From Callipepla californica brunnescens (taxonomy: Eukaryota > Chordata > Aves > Galliformes > Odontophoridae), in the NCBI GenBank assembly GCA_023055505.1, contig JALIRH010000074.1, positions 1,397,001 through 1,461,000 of the forward strand: a stretch of 64,000 bases of DNA, in the 5' to 3' direction. Position 1 is the first letter of the stretch, and the number at the start of each line of letters is the position of its first letter. Of this stretch, positions 1-12,670 are shown piece after piece. The translations under genes and the position numbers were made by a program. The notes under the pieces were generated by a model. The model saw nothing but the letters and a program-made list of their open reading frames with translations. It made no database searches and was not told the DNA's origin.

Positions 1-358
1 AAAAGTTTAGTTTTAACATTTTATAATAACATTTTTTTGTTTATTTAATAATGGCATGATCTGTTTAAAAACTCTTTTGGTAAGATCCTTATTGAAGAGT
101 CTGAAATAAAATGAGAAAACTTTGCTTCAGATCAAATTAAACACTTCAGATTGATCCTACAAAGGTTTTTTGTGAACTTCATTTCTGTGATTAATAATCA
201 AAGTTAAACACTGATGTTCACATGTTATGGTTGAAGGCTCTTTTGACAGTAAAAGCATAAGAGGACTTTATCTAAAATGTCGTAGCTTTGAATTAGAAAT
301 ATATGTTGTAAAATAGAGTGGCTGTCTTTGGTCTCTTATATTAACACTTTTGCAGGGT

Positions 359-374
359 GTATATATATATATAA
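359..374. repeat. (TA)n microsatellite
   Basis: Short alternating AT run of about eight units within AT-rich intron. Confidence 0.8.
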
Positions 375-599
375 AACCACATACATAATTGTTCACTGTT
401 CACAGTGGCTGGGTATGCCATGTCATTCATACCGTCACTTGACTTCATGTGAGACATGGCTGCTCATGTGCACACTGTCATTCTCCTAACATCTCTTGAT
501 TATTTTTCATGTATTTTTCTGATGGGGAAGGGTATTTTTTACTAGCTTCCTTTCATGAATGTGAAACACACGCGTTGAAAAACCGAGTATCCATCTCAG

Positions 600-960
600 A
601 TGACAAGATGAAACTCTCGATGGAGTTTATTTTTCCTAATTAGACGTTTGTCATTGTGTATTCTATATAACAGCATATAAGTAAACAATCACGGACCTTT
701 TGAATAAATTTATTGGTTTTATTTATGTTACTGGGCATAAAAAATCTATAATTACCAGGTACAGCCGCACTATAACTGGTATTTAATGACAATTACTTTT
801 TGTTACCATAGAAATGAGTCCAAAGTAGTTACCTATAATTTCTCATTCCCAAACCTCACACATGTTGTATTGCAGTATTACCATAGTAATTGCCTATTAG
901 TCATCATAAAATAAGCAGTTACCCAGAAGATATCAGGATAGTGTGAAATTTCTCATCTCC
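600..960. promoter_or_regulatory. Candidate conserved non-coding element
   Basis: Repeat-free stretch with AT-rich, homeodomain-type cores (ctaattag, ataattac, caattac) and two near-identical motifs, gttaccatagaaatg at 802-816 and attaccatagtaattgcc at 877-894. Both resemble RFX X-box-type half sites. The look is that of a developmental enhancer, but this is judged from composition and motifs only; no alignment was possible. It could equally be ordinary AT-rich intron. Confidence 0.35.
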
Positions 961-1514
961 TCAAAACTTGCAGCACATGCCGCTTCTCGTCTGCCTTCAA
1001 TGGGATTTTTCTTGAGTGACAAAAATGTTGGTGGTATATTAACCCAAGGGATGAAAGGATGTGATTGAGAAAGAATTATACTCTAAAAATACACCATCAG
1101 GGAAAGTATGTTCCATACCCTGAAAATATAAGACTATTTCCTATTATTTAAAAAAAAGGAGGCATTTTTTCAATCCCGTGAAATGGAGATTAGTTTGCTG
1201 TGAGTTTTTGCTGGTTTTTTGTTAGATTGATTTTAATCCACTTGTGACCAAAGCAGAGGCATCAACCTCACAAGTTAATTTCCCACCAATGCAGCAGTAG
1301 ATGGTGCCAATGGAGAGGTCAGATTAGGAGATGCTCATAGTGATCTTTCTCCCACTTACTTTCACAGCTTCCCATATTTTTCCTGAGCTGATGGGATTTC
1401 TATTTCATTAGTAATGTGTAGTGGATCCATCTTCCTAGTACCTGTCCATTTGAGCTCAGGCAAGGTATGCACTGACACTTGGTCTCCTCTGACCCAAAAC
1501 TGCTCGGCTTCTGC

Positions 1515-1544
1515 CCTAATGTAGGAAGCACTGCCTACATTAGG
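1515..1544. repeat. Perfect 11-bp inverted repeat
   Basis: cctaatgtagg at 1515-1525 and its exact reverse complement cctacattagg at 1534-1544, with an 8-base loop. Function unknown. Confidence 0.9.
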
Positions 1545-2055
1545 CTGCTGTCAGCTTCACCCAATTCTCAATGGCCTTTCTCTTTGTTTTTATTCTTAAC
1601 ATAGATTGTAGATTGCTCAGGGCAATGAGCCACTTTCTTTATCTGTCTTGATCACATTTAGCATCACCTTCTTCCTTGTGGAAGCGGGAGGGGATGAGAC
1701 ATGGCAGAAGAGAAGCTTTCCCTCTCCCAGCCTCTGCTCGGAATTAAGGAATGTTCAGAAATAATCTGTGCTGTCCTTCTCCCTGGTGCATTTGAATCTG
1801 TTGTGGATTTTCTAGAATGTGCTGAGTTGGGGCCATAGAAAGCAGAGTCTGGAGTGGATCCTTAGTTGTGATCAGCTGTGCTTTGGGCATCAGCAGTGGA
1901 AAAGTCCAGGAAGGCAAGCAAGCAGTGAGGATTTTCTAGCATTGTTGTTCCTCTCTTGCTTGGATGCCTTTTTCCATTGTTCTTATTGTCCATAATGCTA
2001 TAGTCATAAAACAGTGATCATGGTCAGTGGTTTGGGTCGCTATTAGTTTAAACAA

Positions 2056-2080
2056 GAAAACAAACAAACAAACAAAAACA
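2056..2080. repeat. (AAAC)n simple repeat
   Basis: Repeated caaa units, slightly imperfect. Confidence 0.85.
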
Positions 2081-2401
2081 GTTTCCCATTTTTTTCCATG
2101 AAAAATGGTTATCTTTCATCTTAAAACAAATGCCAGGCTTGCAAAAGGGTTCCTATCTACTGCCATTGAAAACGCTCTTTATATTGATGTGGTAACTGCT
2201 CATTTAAACCATATTACAACTCCTGAGTATTTTTCAGTTGCTATTGATGTGACAAATTCTCTTGCACAGAGGACTGCACCAATCAATAGAGTCAGTATAT
2301 GTGCTTTAACAACAAAGCCACATGCCTTGGGGTTCCAGTTGAATCTGAACCTTTTAGCAGCATTAAATAAAGCTATATTTATTTTGCTTTTGGTACAGGG
2401 G

Positions 2402-2424
2402 AAAAAAAAGAAAAAAAAAAAAAC
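2402..2424. repeat. A-rich tract
   Basis: Two A runs separated by one G. An AATAAA hexamer lies at 2366-2371, about 30 bases upstream, and an open frame of 108 codons precedes it. See the finding on a possible retroposed cDNA. Confidence 0.85.
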
Positions 2425-5338
2425 AACCTAATTTAATACAACTTGTTGCGAGGGCTTGAAGGCAGCATTATGGGACCATTTTCACATGTGATGAATACGT
2501 AACTAGTGTTGGAGCTGCTATTTTGTTGTTATAAGCGAACCCTTCTCTTTTAGCTAGATTGATCAGGGACTACAGAGTAGCCTTTTATTTTTACAGAAGC
2601 GGGGAGAGAAGTCATAATGAGAAATATTGAAATCATAGCTTTTTTATATCTGCCATTATTCCACTGAGAATGAGACATGATGTCCTTAAAGAGACAGGGC
2701 TATTTATTTTCCATTTAAATAGGACCATTTGTGATTATTACCTTTGAGCCGTTATGCAGAGGATAAGCACCCAACTCATGAATCCCAGCCAAGTGAATCG
2801 AAGTTTTGTACCCGAGTGCCATTTATGTCTGTGTGTTGCTGTAGAAGCCTATTCTTGACCTTCACTGAATCCATTTCTGCATGTCTTTCTCTTATAGAAT
2901 ATATTTGCGATAAATAGGGGTGTTAATGTCAATTCAGATTAAATGCCCATTTTTTTTTTCCTACTCTCCTGAATAGCTACTCTTACTTCTGAATGATCTT
3001 ATTTGGATTTCTTTGCTTTTCTTTCAGCTATAAAGTTAACTAATGTTGGACTTGCTTCCCTTTTTCTGTCCTTTGTCTAGCTTGTATGTCTGAATGGTGA
3101 TTCAAGCTCTTGCTAAAAGTAGCAAACAAAGGAGCAAAGTCACTGGTGGATCGTTTTGGGATGTTTTGTTGTTGTTGTGTGTTTTTTTTTTAATCTGCAG
3201 AAGACTTGCAGCTAACTTCAGCCTATTTATGGTGGATCTGCACTTTGGTTTCCCTAGCTGCAATTTAAGAATACTTAGGTCTCATATATAAGGTTAGCTG
3301 TGGACCTTACATTTATTAGCGTGTGTTTAAACAGCGTGTTGCATTATTTTGCTTTGAGGCACGACATAAGTGCCAAGCAGTACTGCTTTGAAAAATGACA
3401 TCCTTAAATATACCTATGCATTCAAAACATGTTTTATTTCTGGTTTTGCAAGTGAGAGGAGACAGAAACACACGGCTGGTCGCTATCTCATGGTGTAACA
3501 AGCTGAACTCTTAACACTGTTGGTGACTTACAGGCTGGTGGGCTGTTCCAAAAGCCTGTTTATCAGACAAGAAAAGTTACTGCTGTGGCACTACCCCAAA
3601 GAAGTATGCTGTGTATTTTCAAGCGCCATCTGCTGGTATGGTTTTCTGAGCCATTTCCAGAGGCAGGTGCAAGAAGTGCCTTCCTCGCAACTGTCTTTTT
3701 TATCAGCAATCTGTAGGCATCTGCCTGCTTACATGGGACAAAGCTAGCTTTAACTTGAATTGCACCTTGCTGCAATTACACCAGAGATCTTCCTGCTCCA
3801 GCAGGTGTCTGTAAAGAGGCTGTGGGCAGATGTTGCATGATGTGGGAAATGTTTGCATAGCTGTTAGCGCTGGGGACAGATTCCAAGTCACAAAGCTTTG
3901 TCTCTTCCTCTCCTCAAGTGAAATTAACGATAGTGCTGCTTTGCTGAAGATCTGGTTCAGGAAAGGGCTCTTACATCCCTGCAGCCCTATGGATAACCAG
4001 GCTGTATATGGGGTTTCAAGATGTTTTTAGCTATCAGGGCTACTGAGCAGAGTTGTTCCTTTAGACTTCTCCCTCCTTTCTTCACTTGGAGAGGTTTCTA
4101 TCTAGCATGGAATAACTTGGCTGTACTCTCCTGGCTCTTGATGGGTTCCTAGATGCTCATGTATGTTGGTCCAGGTGACCCAACCAGGCTACTGTTGTAT
4201 TTTAGCTTTCCCAGGGTGTTTGAGTGACAGTTCATGCTAAAAGGATTTGCCTTTGCAAAAATTAAGTGAAGAAATGTAAACTGCAAATCAAGAGAAGAAG
4301 TATTTTACTGCAGAAATGACCAATTTGAGGTCAAATTTTGCATTAATGAGATCACCTGCTGTTCATTCCAGGGAACAACTTAGAGGGATAGTGTGGAAGG
4401 AGTTTTGTTTTCTATCCATAAGCATGGGAACACCCAGCATGTACTTAGTCCATGTCCTATTTTTGGATTGCTTCACTGCAGGTGGTTTTCACCGTGTCCA
4501 TTCTGCACTTCTCCTTATTTAATCAGCATCTGATTACCTAGACCTACAGATTTACTTGCCACTTTTCAGGCAAAGCAGCTGATGAAAAAGCTTTGTGGCT
4601 TGAGGTCCCCATTTACAGAAGACCATCTTCAGCTGCTGATCCCTCCCATGGTCTCTGCAGGGCTCCTTGCTTCTGGTCAGCATTTATTATGTTACACAAG
4701 CAAAAGGGTTCAGTGCTCACCTTCAGCTTATGGTGGAAGGATTTCTCGTATACCAATGGAGATGTTGTGTATTCCTGTTCCATCTGCTGCTGTGTGGGTA
4801 GTGAGGGGGAAATCCCATCCAAGTTATTAGGAAAACAATAGCAGCCTAAGGGAATGTTTGTTTAAGTTGCTTTTTTGTTGTTTTCTTTTCTGCTGTGGCA
4901 GCTGCTCTGCTGTTGTTTTTTGTTGTTGTTTGTTTTAAATGGTGGCACTTAAAATGATGGCAGCTTGCCGTATAATTTACAATATTAGACCTAAGGGCAG
5001 TGTCATATAACATGAAAAAAAAATCCTGAGACAAATCTGAATAATAAACATCCATAATCCAAAACAATATGGTGTTATTAAAACAGCATTCAATAACCTA
5101 ATGATGTGCATCACTTCTGGGGAGTGTAAAGGCAGATGCTTGCCTGAAGATCCCACTCGCACATCTTGGCTGGTATGCTGGCTTGCAGAATCCCTAATCT
5201 TGGTGACACAGGGGAGCCTTGTTTTTGCCCTTTCCAGTAATGGATCTAAAGTGATTTGGTGTTGTGATGTATCACTTCTAGGCAGAAAGAAAGAAATCCT
5301 TTTTGCTTATGCTAATTCATGTATGTGAGGTCTCTTAG

Positions 5339-5361
5339 AAGATCAACTATGTGTTGATCTT
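5339..5361. repeat. Perfect 9-bp inverted repeat
   Basis: aagatcaac and gttgatctt around a 5-base loop. Function unknown; may be chance. Confidence 0.85.
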
Positions 5362-8300
5362 AGAAGGAGTTTGCAAGGTATTTGTCTGAAAACTCAGCTT
5401 ATGTCTGTAAGAGAAACTATTTATGTAGCTACTAGTACACAAATCTTTGTTGCTGAAGTAGGTAGAGTTTGGAGACTGCTGCTTCACAGCTGCTTTAAGC
5501 TAAGGAAAGTGTGTGCTGGCAGCTGAAGGGGGCAGTTCAGCTCTGTTCCCTCCTGGCCACACATCCCTGTCATCTCCTTTGTGCCACGTCTGGTGCTTGT
5601 GTGGCAGTGCTATGAGCCAGAAAAGGACTGATCCTACAGAAATCCAGCCTGGCAAAATGATTTTCACTTGGCTTCTTGCACAGTCAGGAAAATGAGACTA
5701 CAGCAGGAGGTAGGAATGAGCAGGGACAGATCCCTTATGTTGACAGCGTGGTGTAATGGGCTTAAGGCAATTCTGAAGCTGGAGGCTGAGATGTTGGTAG
5801 CTGTTGTGCAGTTATTCCAGACACTGTAGAAATGAAGGATGGGATGGCCACTGTTTTCCTGGGTGCTGCTGGTATGTTCACAATCAACCTTGCCTATACT
5901 ATCTGTTTCTTAGGTTTATGATATGCTAGTAGGTGCAAATGGTTATTTTTACTGCCCATTCAGGGGCTTCATTGAGTCAGAGGCTGGAGATGAGCTGTTT
6001 CCATGCAGCTGTTATGTCCTGTTACACACGTGGTGAAAAACTGTCCATGAAATCCCTTTCCCTCTCCACCCCCTTTAAATACAGCAGCCAACATAATGGT
6101 GCTGACGTGGCAGCAGGAGCAATTAATCTCATAGCAGATTACCTCTTCCCTGCTGCCTCTGGCACCAGGCAGAGGGGGGATGTCAGGATGCCCTGGGAGG
6201 AGGTGTATGTGACATCTGATTGACAGCTGATGGCTCTGCCTGGTTGGCGCCCGGGAGCTGGAGGAAGAATGCTGACATGGATGGGTTGTGTTCAGGAAAG
6301 GGATGGATGTGACATTTGTGGACACACACTCCTGAACCACACAAGCAGGAGCCATCTCTTCCAGCGTGAGTGGGACAGGTTTTCTGCCTCTTCTTCCCCT
6401 CCCACACTGGAAAGGATGTATATTAATAGAAGTGTATGTGACTTAACGTGCAGCTACTCAGTGTTAACCCAGGTCCCCAGGGAAGAGAAGTGCTTATTTC
6501 AGGTTGCGCGGATCATAAGCCTGCTGTCTTCTGCGGCGCGTGTGCTCTGAATACTAATGTTCTCTTTCCCTTTTCTTTACTGACACAGCCATTGAGCTGA
6601 TGAATTGTATAGATTATACAATGATAATGGATGGGGAAGGGGAATTTCATCTGTCTCCTTAACCAAAGTATGAACAGTAAATCCTGCCTGTTTGTAGAGA
6701 ACAGCTGGATTTCTGATAATACTGGAATGCTGTTGTGGTGGGGGAGGTTTAGCTACCCCCTCCCTTTTCATCACAGCCATTCAGAAATCCAAGTGTTTGC
6801 ATAGGGATGAAGCTTTTCCAGTACCCTGAGGCTAATGTAGCAGTTATCCTGGGAGTCTGCCAGCTCTGGATCTAGGAAAAGTCTCAGCTTCTCTATGGTG
6901 CCTCTGTGTGATGCTTCTGGGAAGAAAGGAGGATAGAGGCCTTGTATTTGATCTCCAAATAACAGCTGAGTGAGGGAATGGTTTCTCCTTGTAAACTAGC
7001 CCAGTCTCTAGTTGTGAAGGGAGCTGAGCTGCGGTCCTGTGTAAGGCAGTGAGTAATCTGCATTATGGGAAGTCTTAGTGCAAGATTACATGAATCACTG
7101 GGAATCTCAAGAGCTGCAAGAAAAATGATACAGAAGTGTGCAAAACTTCCTGTATTTTGTATCATTAATAATAAATGACATGTATTAATTTGAATTGTAA
7201 CAAGCTAGCAAAGGAGCCTGAATGTTCAGATGATTGATAAGACTGCGGTGTACACCAAAAGCCACAATCCTGTTCTGCTAGATGCTGTACAAGCACATCA
7301 TAAATGATCCTCACTTTCCCAAAGTGCTTTCAGAGCTAAAAGTGTGGCGCAGCAGGTGTACAAGGCAATCAAGTGAACTGTTATAGCAAGGGAAGACAAA
7401 GTACTAAATGTAATTGGATGAATAATGGTAGGGCTTTTTCCCCTTTTTTTGTGATTATTTTTTTTGTTCTCCCTCCCCTCTGGTCAGTGGCAGGAAACAT
7501 AATAGATAACTATACAATCAGGATAAGTAATCTTCATATATCAATGGATACTGAGGCATTTCTAGACTGGGGAAGGAGCTTTCAGTGTCAAAATACATTT
7601 GCAAAGGGAGGTTGACCCAAAAGGTGTGTTTCTGCGGAATGGATTACTTTTAGATGTTCCTCTGTTCTCTCTTTCTTCACTGCTTGGGCACAACTGTGAA
7701 CTCATCTCCCAGTGTGAGCATTATTTCAATTCTAGCTCAGGGACTTTTGTTGTTCTATTGCAGCTGAGTGCTATTATGGTTCTACTTGTCTTTTTTTGCA
7801 CCTGGATAAAATTGCCATTTTGTGCAGCTGGAGGTAGTTTTGTTTAGTGGGTTTTGGAAATTCACAGGTGTTCAAGGCCCAGTCAATCTTTTGGCAGTGC
7901 TGGCTAGTGAGGAAGCTTATGTGGTGAGAATATCTGTTCCATGCAAGCCCTCCCAGCAAGTTTTGTACCCCAGCAGTTGTCCATGGATAGATCTTCTGTC
8001 CGCTGTTCCAAGACTGAAAAGATCCAAATGACAAACTGCCAGTCTTTCTCCTTCACTTTCTGCTGTGCCCTTGTAAATTTGTACATTTTCAGCCGCTAAA
8101 ATCTTTTTGTTGTTTCTTCTTCCACTTTTGGTTGACATGAGAGAAGAAACTAATGGTCATGTAGGCTTGCTCTTGACACCTCTACCTTGCTGATGCTTTG
8201 CTTACTAGTGTAAGAGAAAGACAGGTCACATACAGGAGATACATGCCGTTATACTGGTGTGAGTAGCAAAGCACAATCCTAGCAGACAGTACTTACTCCT

Positions 8301-10672
8301 TACATTGGTCACCCTTTCAATTACAGATCTGATCTGCTAAAATCTTGTCATTCTTATTCTAGTTTCTGTTAATGAAATGCATTTAACTGTCAAGTCTTGT
8401 TAACAGTAACAACACAGCTGAGGATTCATAAATTCCCATGGAATTCAAATGTCTGCTACCTTAGAGGAACTCAGTCAAGTCCTTTTTCATCTTGAAGTTG
8501 GAGGAGAGATAACCACATCTGGCTTGATCCAGCCAACCTGGATATTTCAAGCAATGAATTTATCTCAGACTTCTGTCTGATTCCTGTCTGAAATAATATA
8601 GATTAATATTCTAAGAACTTTGGATTTTTCAGGTCTGTGTCATCATTGTTGATTGGTTATTTTTGTGAATGGACATTGCTTCAAGGGAGATATTTTTGCA
8701 TGTAGGGTGTGGAAAATCAGGAATGATGATCAGTTAGCGACTTTTTAGCTCTAAAATGTATGATTTTCAAAACACTGTTCAGTGCAGATAGATTTATTTT
8801 GCAAGAAGCCTGTATGTCTGATGGTTTCGTGGTCTTCCTTTTGTATTATAGGTATCTGAGTGAAAAAATTAGACACACTACATACATAAATCATTTAATC
8901 CAACTGAAGTATTCTTCAAGTTCAAGTTCTGGAGCCTATTCCTTCCTTTCAAATGACAAATTCCATTATAATCAATAGAAGCTGGAGGCTCTTTCTTTCA
9001 ACTGTCCAGAGCAGAGGGCTTTAAGCTTTGATACCATGTAAGCTTAGTAGGATACAGAAGAAACATCACAGGAATAAAACTTCATAATCTCTCAGAAAAT
9101 CCAGTTAACTTTTGCTGATACTTTCCTGAAAATTTGTATTAAACAGATGGTGTTGGTTTTAAAGTATAAGCATTTTAATCTATAGTTGTACAAGTTCCAC
9201 AGAAGCAGGAGGAAGGTCAGCTTTGGCCATTTTGATCATTGCTAGAATGATTGGAACAGATTTGTACCTGCATATTCCTGAATGGCTGCTCAGACTTGGA
9301 GTTTTCTTTTAATAGACAAGGAATAATAAACAAAAACTGTATCTCCCAGATACTCCACACCTTTCTTGTTTAATCCTGAAAACAATACTGTATTTTCCCT
9401 ACATCTAGGGACAAAAAATGTGTTAAAATCTGAACTCTTGAATAGACTTGATCTGACTTTGACCAGCTGGCCAAAGTGAAAGCTGGTACTTAGTTTTGTC
9501 AAGGGAGCATTTTGTCTCTGGTCATCTTAATTAAAATGGTCACCTAAACTATGCCATGTATGTTTTTATGCTACCATGTAATTATCTGAAGACGAGTTTT
9601 CTTACAAAGTAGAATTGCTGCCAACAATAAAATGAAAAAAATTATGGTAGAAATGCTGAGCAGTCATTTCCGAGGTTGGAACTATTACAATATAACTGGT
9701 TGATATTAAGAGCTTTATTTTGTACCACTCCGTGTTTCGTCATCAGTACCTCAAGAAAACAGCAAAAGAAAATGGGCATCATTGCTCTTTATATGCTCCT
9801 GTGCCTTTTTCACTATGTATTGTCGGAGCAGAATGATGCAAAGAGCAAGCTGGGCAGTGCTGTTCCACTTGTGAGGAAAGCTTTAGATTTGCTCTGGATT
9901 TGGAACCTGGAGCTCAGATTTTCATAAGCAGAGTGTGGTTCTCAGGTGCTGTGGTTTCTGACACTGAGGTATGTCAGGTGGTTCTGGGGTCCAGATGAGG
10001 GAGTACTTAGGTTTTTCTGTTTTCTTTTTAATTCAAGACCCCCTGTGGCACACTGCAAGATCAAGCACCTAATTAGTTGTCTGTGAAATTTTGAGCTTTG
10101 GAGCTGGAATTGTAGCTTCTCATTGGTCCTGTGTAAAGTCTCTGCAGTTATTAAAGATAAATGGATTTTCATATCTGCGGAGCTTTCTCTTTTGATTCCT
10201 ATTTTACTGCTCATTCAATTTAGATGCGTATGTATTGGTTGCTTTGCACGTGCTTATTTGTGGCATTTCTCATCTCCTGCAGGCCAGACACCCAGTTCTG
10301 ACCCATAAATGTTGATAATAGCTTGGCTTCCTAACACAGCTGCTGCCATCAGATTTTGTTCCTTTGTGTGAATGAGTCAAGTAGGACAAGCAAGCCTAAA
10401 CCAGCTGCAAGTAAAATTTCCCAGGGTATTGCCTGAGGCATAAGTGCATCAGTGTTGAGACCAGAGCAGCTGCCTCTGTCCTGTTAGCTAAGGATCTCTT
10501 TTGGAGCAGGATGGGACATCTCGGGATACATGGCATATGAGAAATGGAATTTGGAAGAAAGCATTCAGCTGCAGGACAGAATTATGCCTTAATGTACTCA
10601 CTTTGTTTTTTTCTTTTTCCCTTGAGACTGGTAAACTCACCCAGAACCTAGAATCCTCAGCTTCTATATCTG

Positions 10673-10675
<3 letters not shown>

Positions 10676-10711
<36 letters not shown>

Positions 10712-10721
10712 AAAGAAAAAA
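10676..10721. repeat. Long poly(A) tract, A34 then A-rich
   Basis: Thirty-four uninterrupted A residues followed by gaaaagaaaaaac. The longest homopolymer in the window. No AATAAA directly upstream and no clear flanking duplication, so simple slippage is as likely as a retroposon tail. Confidence 0.95.
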
Positions 10722-10852
10722 CAGAAATCTTTGGCAAATATCATTTGAGATGTTCCCCCTTGTTTAAAATTTTGCTTAATCAATGGGACTCTTCTGGTTG
10801 CTTGTGAGCTATCATTAAAAATTACCAACAAGTTAAAAGCTTTCTGTTACAG

Positions 10853-10950
10853 GGCACAATGGATAATGCCCTTAATGATATATGTTCACTATTGAAGTGG
10901 TCAGGCAGCTGGACTTGATGATCCCTTCGATTTAACTATTTGGTTTTAGT
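10853..10950 (+). mobile_element. CR1 LINE 3' end, degraded
   Basis: The segment gggcacaatggataatgccc followed by caggcagctggacttgatga, tcccttcgatttaactattt. It follows the order of the CR1 3' terminus (lead, ggttggactagatgatc, ccttccaaccctaactatt) but is diverged. + orientation, with no tail repeat preserved. Confidence 0.6.
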
Positions 10951-12631
10951 TCTTGAATTAGCACTACAGTTATCCTGTACATAAGCAGATATGGTTTTAT
11001 GTGTGAATATATTTCTGGGAGCAGTTGATGCCACCACAAATAAGATCATGGTAGTTTCTGCAAGAAATGTTTAGATTTGTGACTAACAAGAACACAATAG
11101 CTGCATGTTTCAAGGCTCTACTGGAGACTATTTCCAGTTCTGTAAGGTTAACGTGCTTTGAGCTGTTTTCAGAACAATATCACAAATTTTTTAAATAAAT
11201 AAATTCCTTTAGAAGAGGGCATCATTTAATGGGCATTTGCCTGTGTAGCATGCATCTATAACTACGTGGGAGTCTCACAGTCTTTTAATCTCTGGAAAAG
11301 CTGGGCAGCAGGCTTTCATTATATAGAACTGAACAGGAGGGAAGGTGCTGTCATCTGCTTTTTTTCTCTTTTTCTGAAATACTAAATCCACTGCCCAGAG
11401 ATTAGGAGTAAAGGCCTATGTAGTCCTGAGGGAGGACTCAGTGCAAATTCACAAACTTATTTTGGCATTTAAATCAGCTTTCAGACAAAGCTGCTTCCTA
11501 ATTTTATGTATTTGGACTATAGCTACTCTGGGGTGTGTATTTAAAGTTAATCTTTGTCACATATTTCAGCAGCATATTGTGGGACAGAGTCTGCTAATAA
11601 GAAACTAAGAATTATCTACCTTATAATAGGCTGTCTGTTGATTCTACCACCTACAGAATAGAATAGACTAAATGTGAGCTCTGGTAGGAAATGTGAGAAA
11701 ATTGCCACATTTTCATTGCAACCTTTGACTTAAGTAGAGACAAAGTTCAGGAGTCTTTTGGGAATGACACTGAGGAGCAGAATCATATTAACATTTGATA
11801 TTCTGTGTTTTTCCTGGATAATCAACAGGGCTAGAGTGTAAGAGCTAAAATCTGCTCTGGGCATGTATGATCATTGGCTAAGAAGGAAAGTAACAGGTTG
11901 TCCTCACATGAAGCCTGCAGCTGCAAACCAAACTTTGTCCTATCTGGCTGTGTATCTATGGATGCTTGATGTTATGGTTCATTACCAAAAATAAAATATG
12001 AATTTAAGGGTCTGCCGTGACATTTCAGAGTACCTGAATATTCTGAAGTTCTTCACCATTTTCAGGGCTCCTCAAAGTTTAGTTTTCCAGATCCGTTCAA
12101 TGTGGCTTTTTAAAAATCCACAAGAGCATGCTCTACTCCCAAATCATCAACAATGTTTTGCAGCTCTTGGCACCCTGCTGACCAGCAGTTCTTTTTATAA
12201 TAAGCACATTAGGTAGACAGAAAACTTACTGAGGGAATGATACAAAATTACAGAAGCAGTAATTATACTCACTCATGTCAGAGCTCTCTTACAACAAGAA
12301 ATAATAATGAAACAACATTTACTTTATCCTTTTTCAGGGGCCAATAAAGGATAATGTGGCCATATTCAAAAAGAATCTTTTTTTTTAATACTCTATATTG
12401 CCTTCATTAACATTTTTTTCATTTCTTGTTTTATAACCCTTTTAATTGAAAGGGGTGGAAAGAGGGGGGAAGCTCATGAAGGGCATGGTTTGGAGAAACA
12501 ACAAAGTTTCCTGCTAAGCATTATTGGTTCCACAATAATATCACGAATACTGCCACCACTCTATCACACTGCTGTGGACTAGAGATTTCATTGAAATCTT
12601 TTGTTGAATGTCCTTTCATAGAGGGCTTTCT

Positions 12632-12670
12632 GGTTTTGTTTTGTTGTTGTTGTTTTTTTATTTTTTTTAA
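12632..12670. repeat. T/G-rich simple repeat
   Basis: ttttg and ttg units followed by T runs. Confidence 0.8.
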
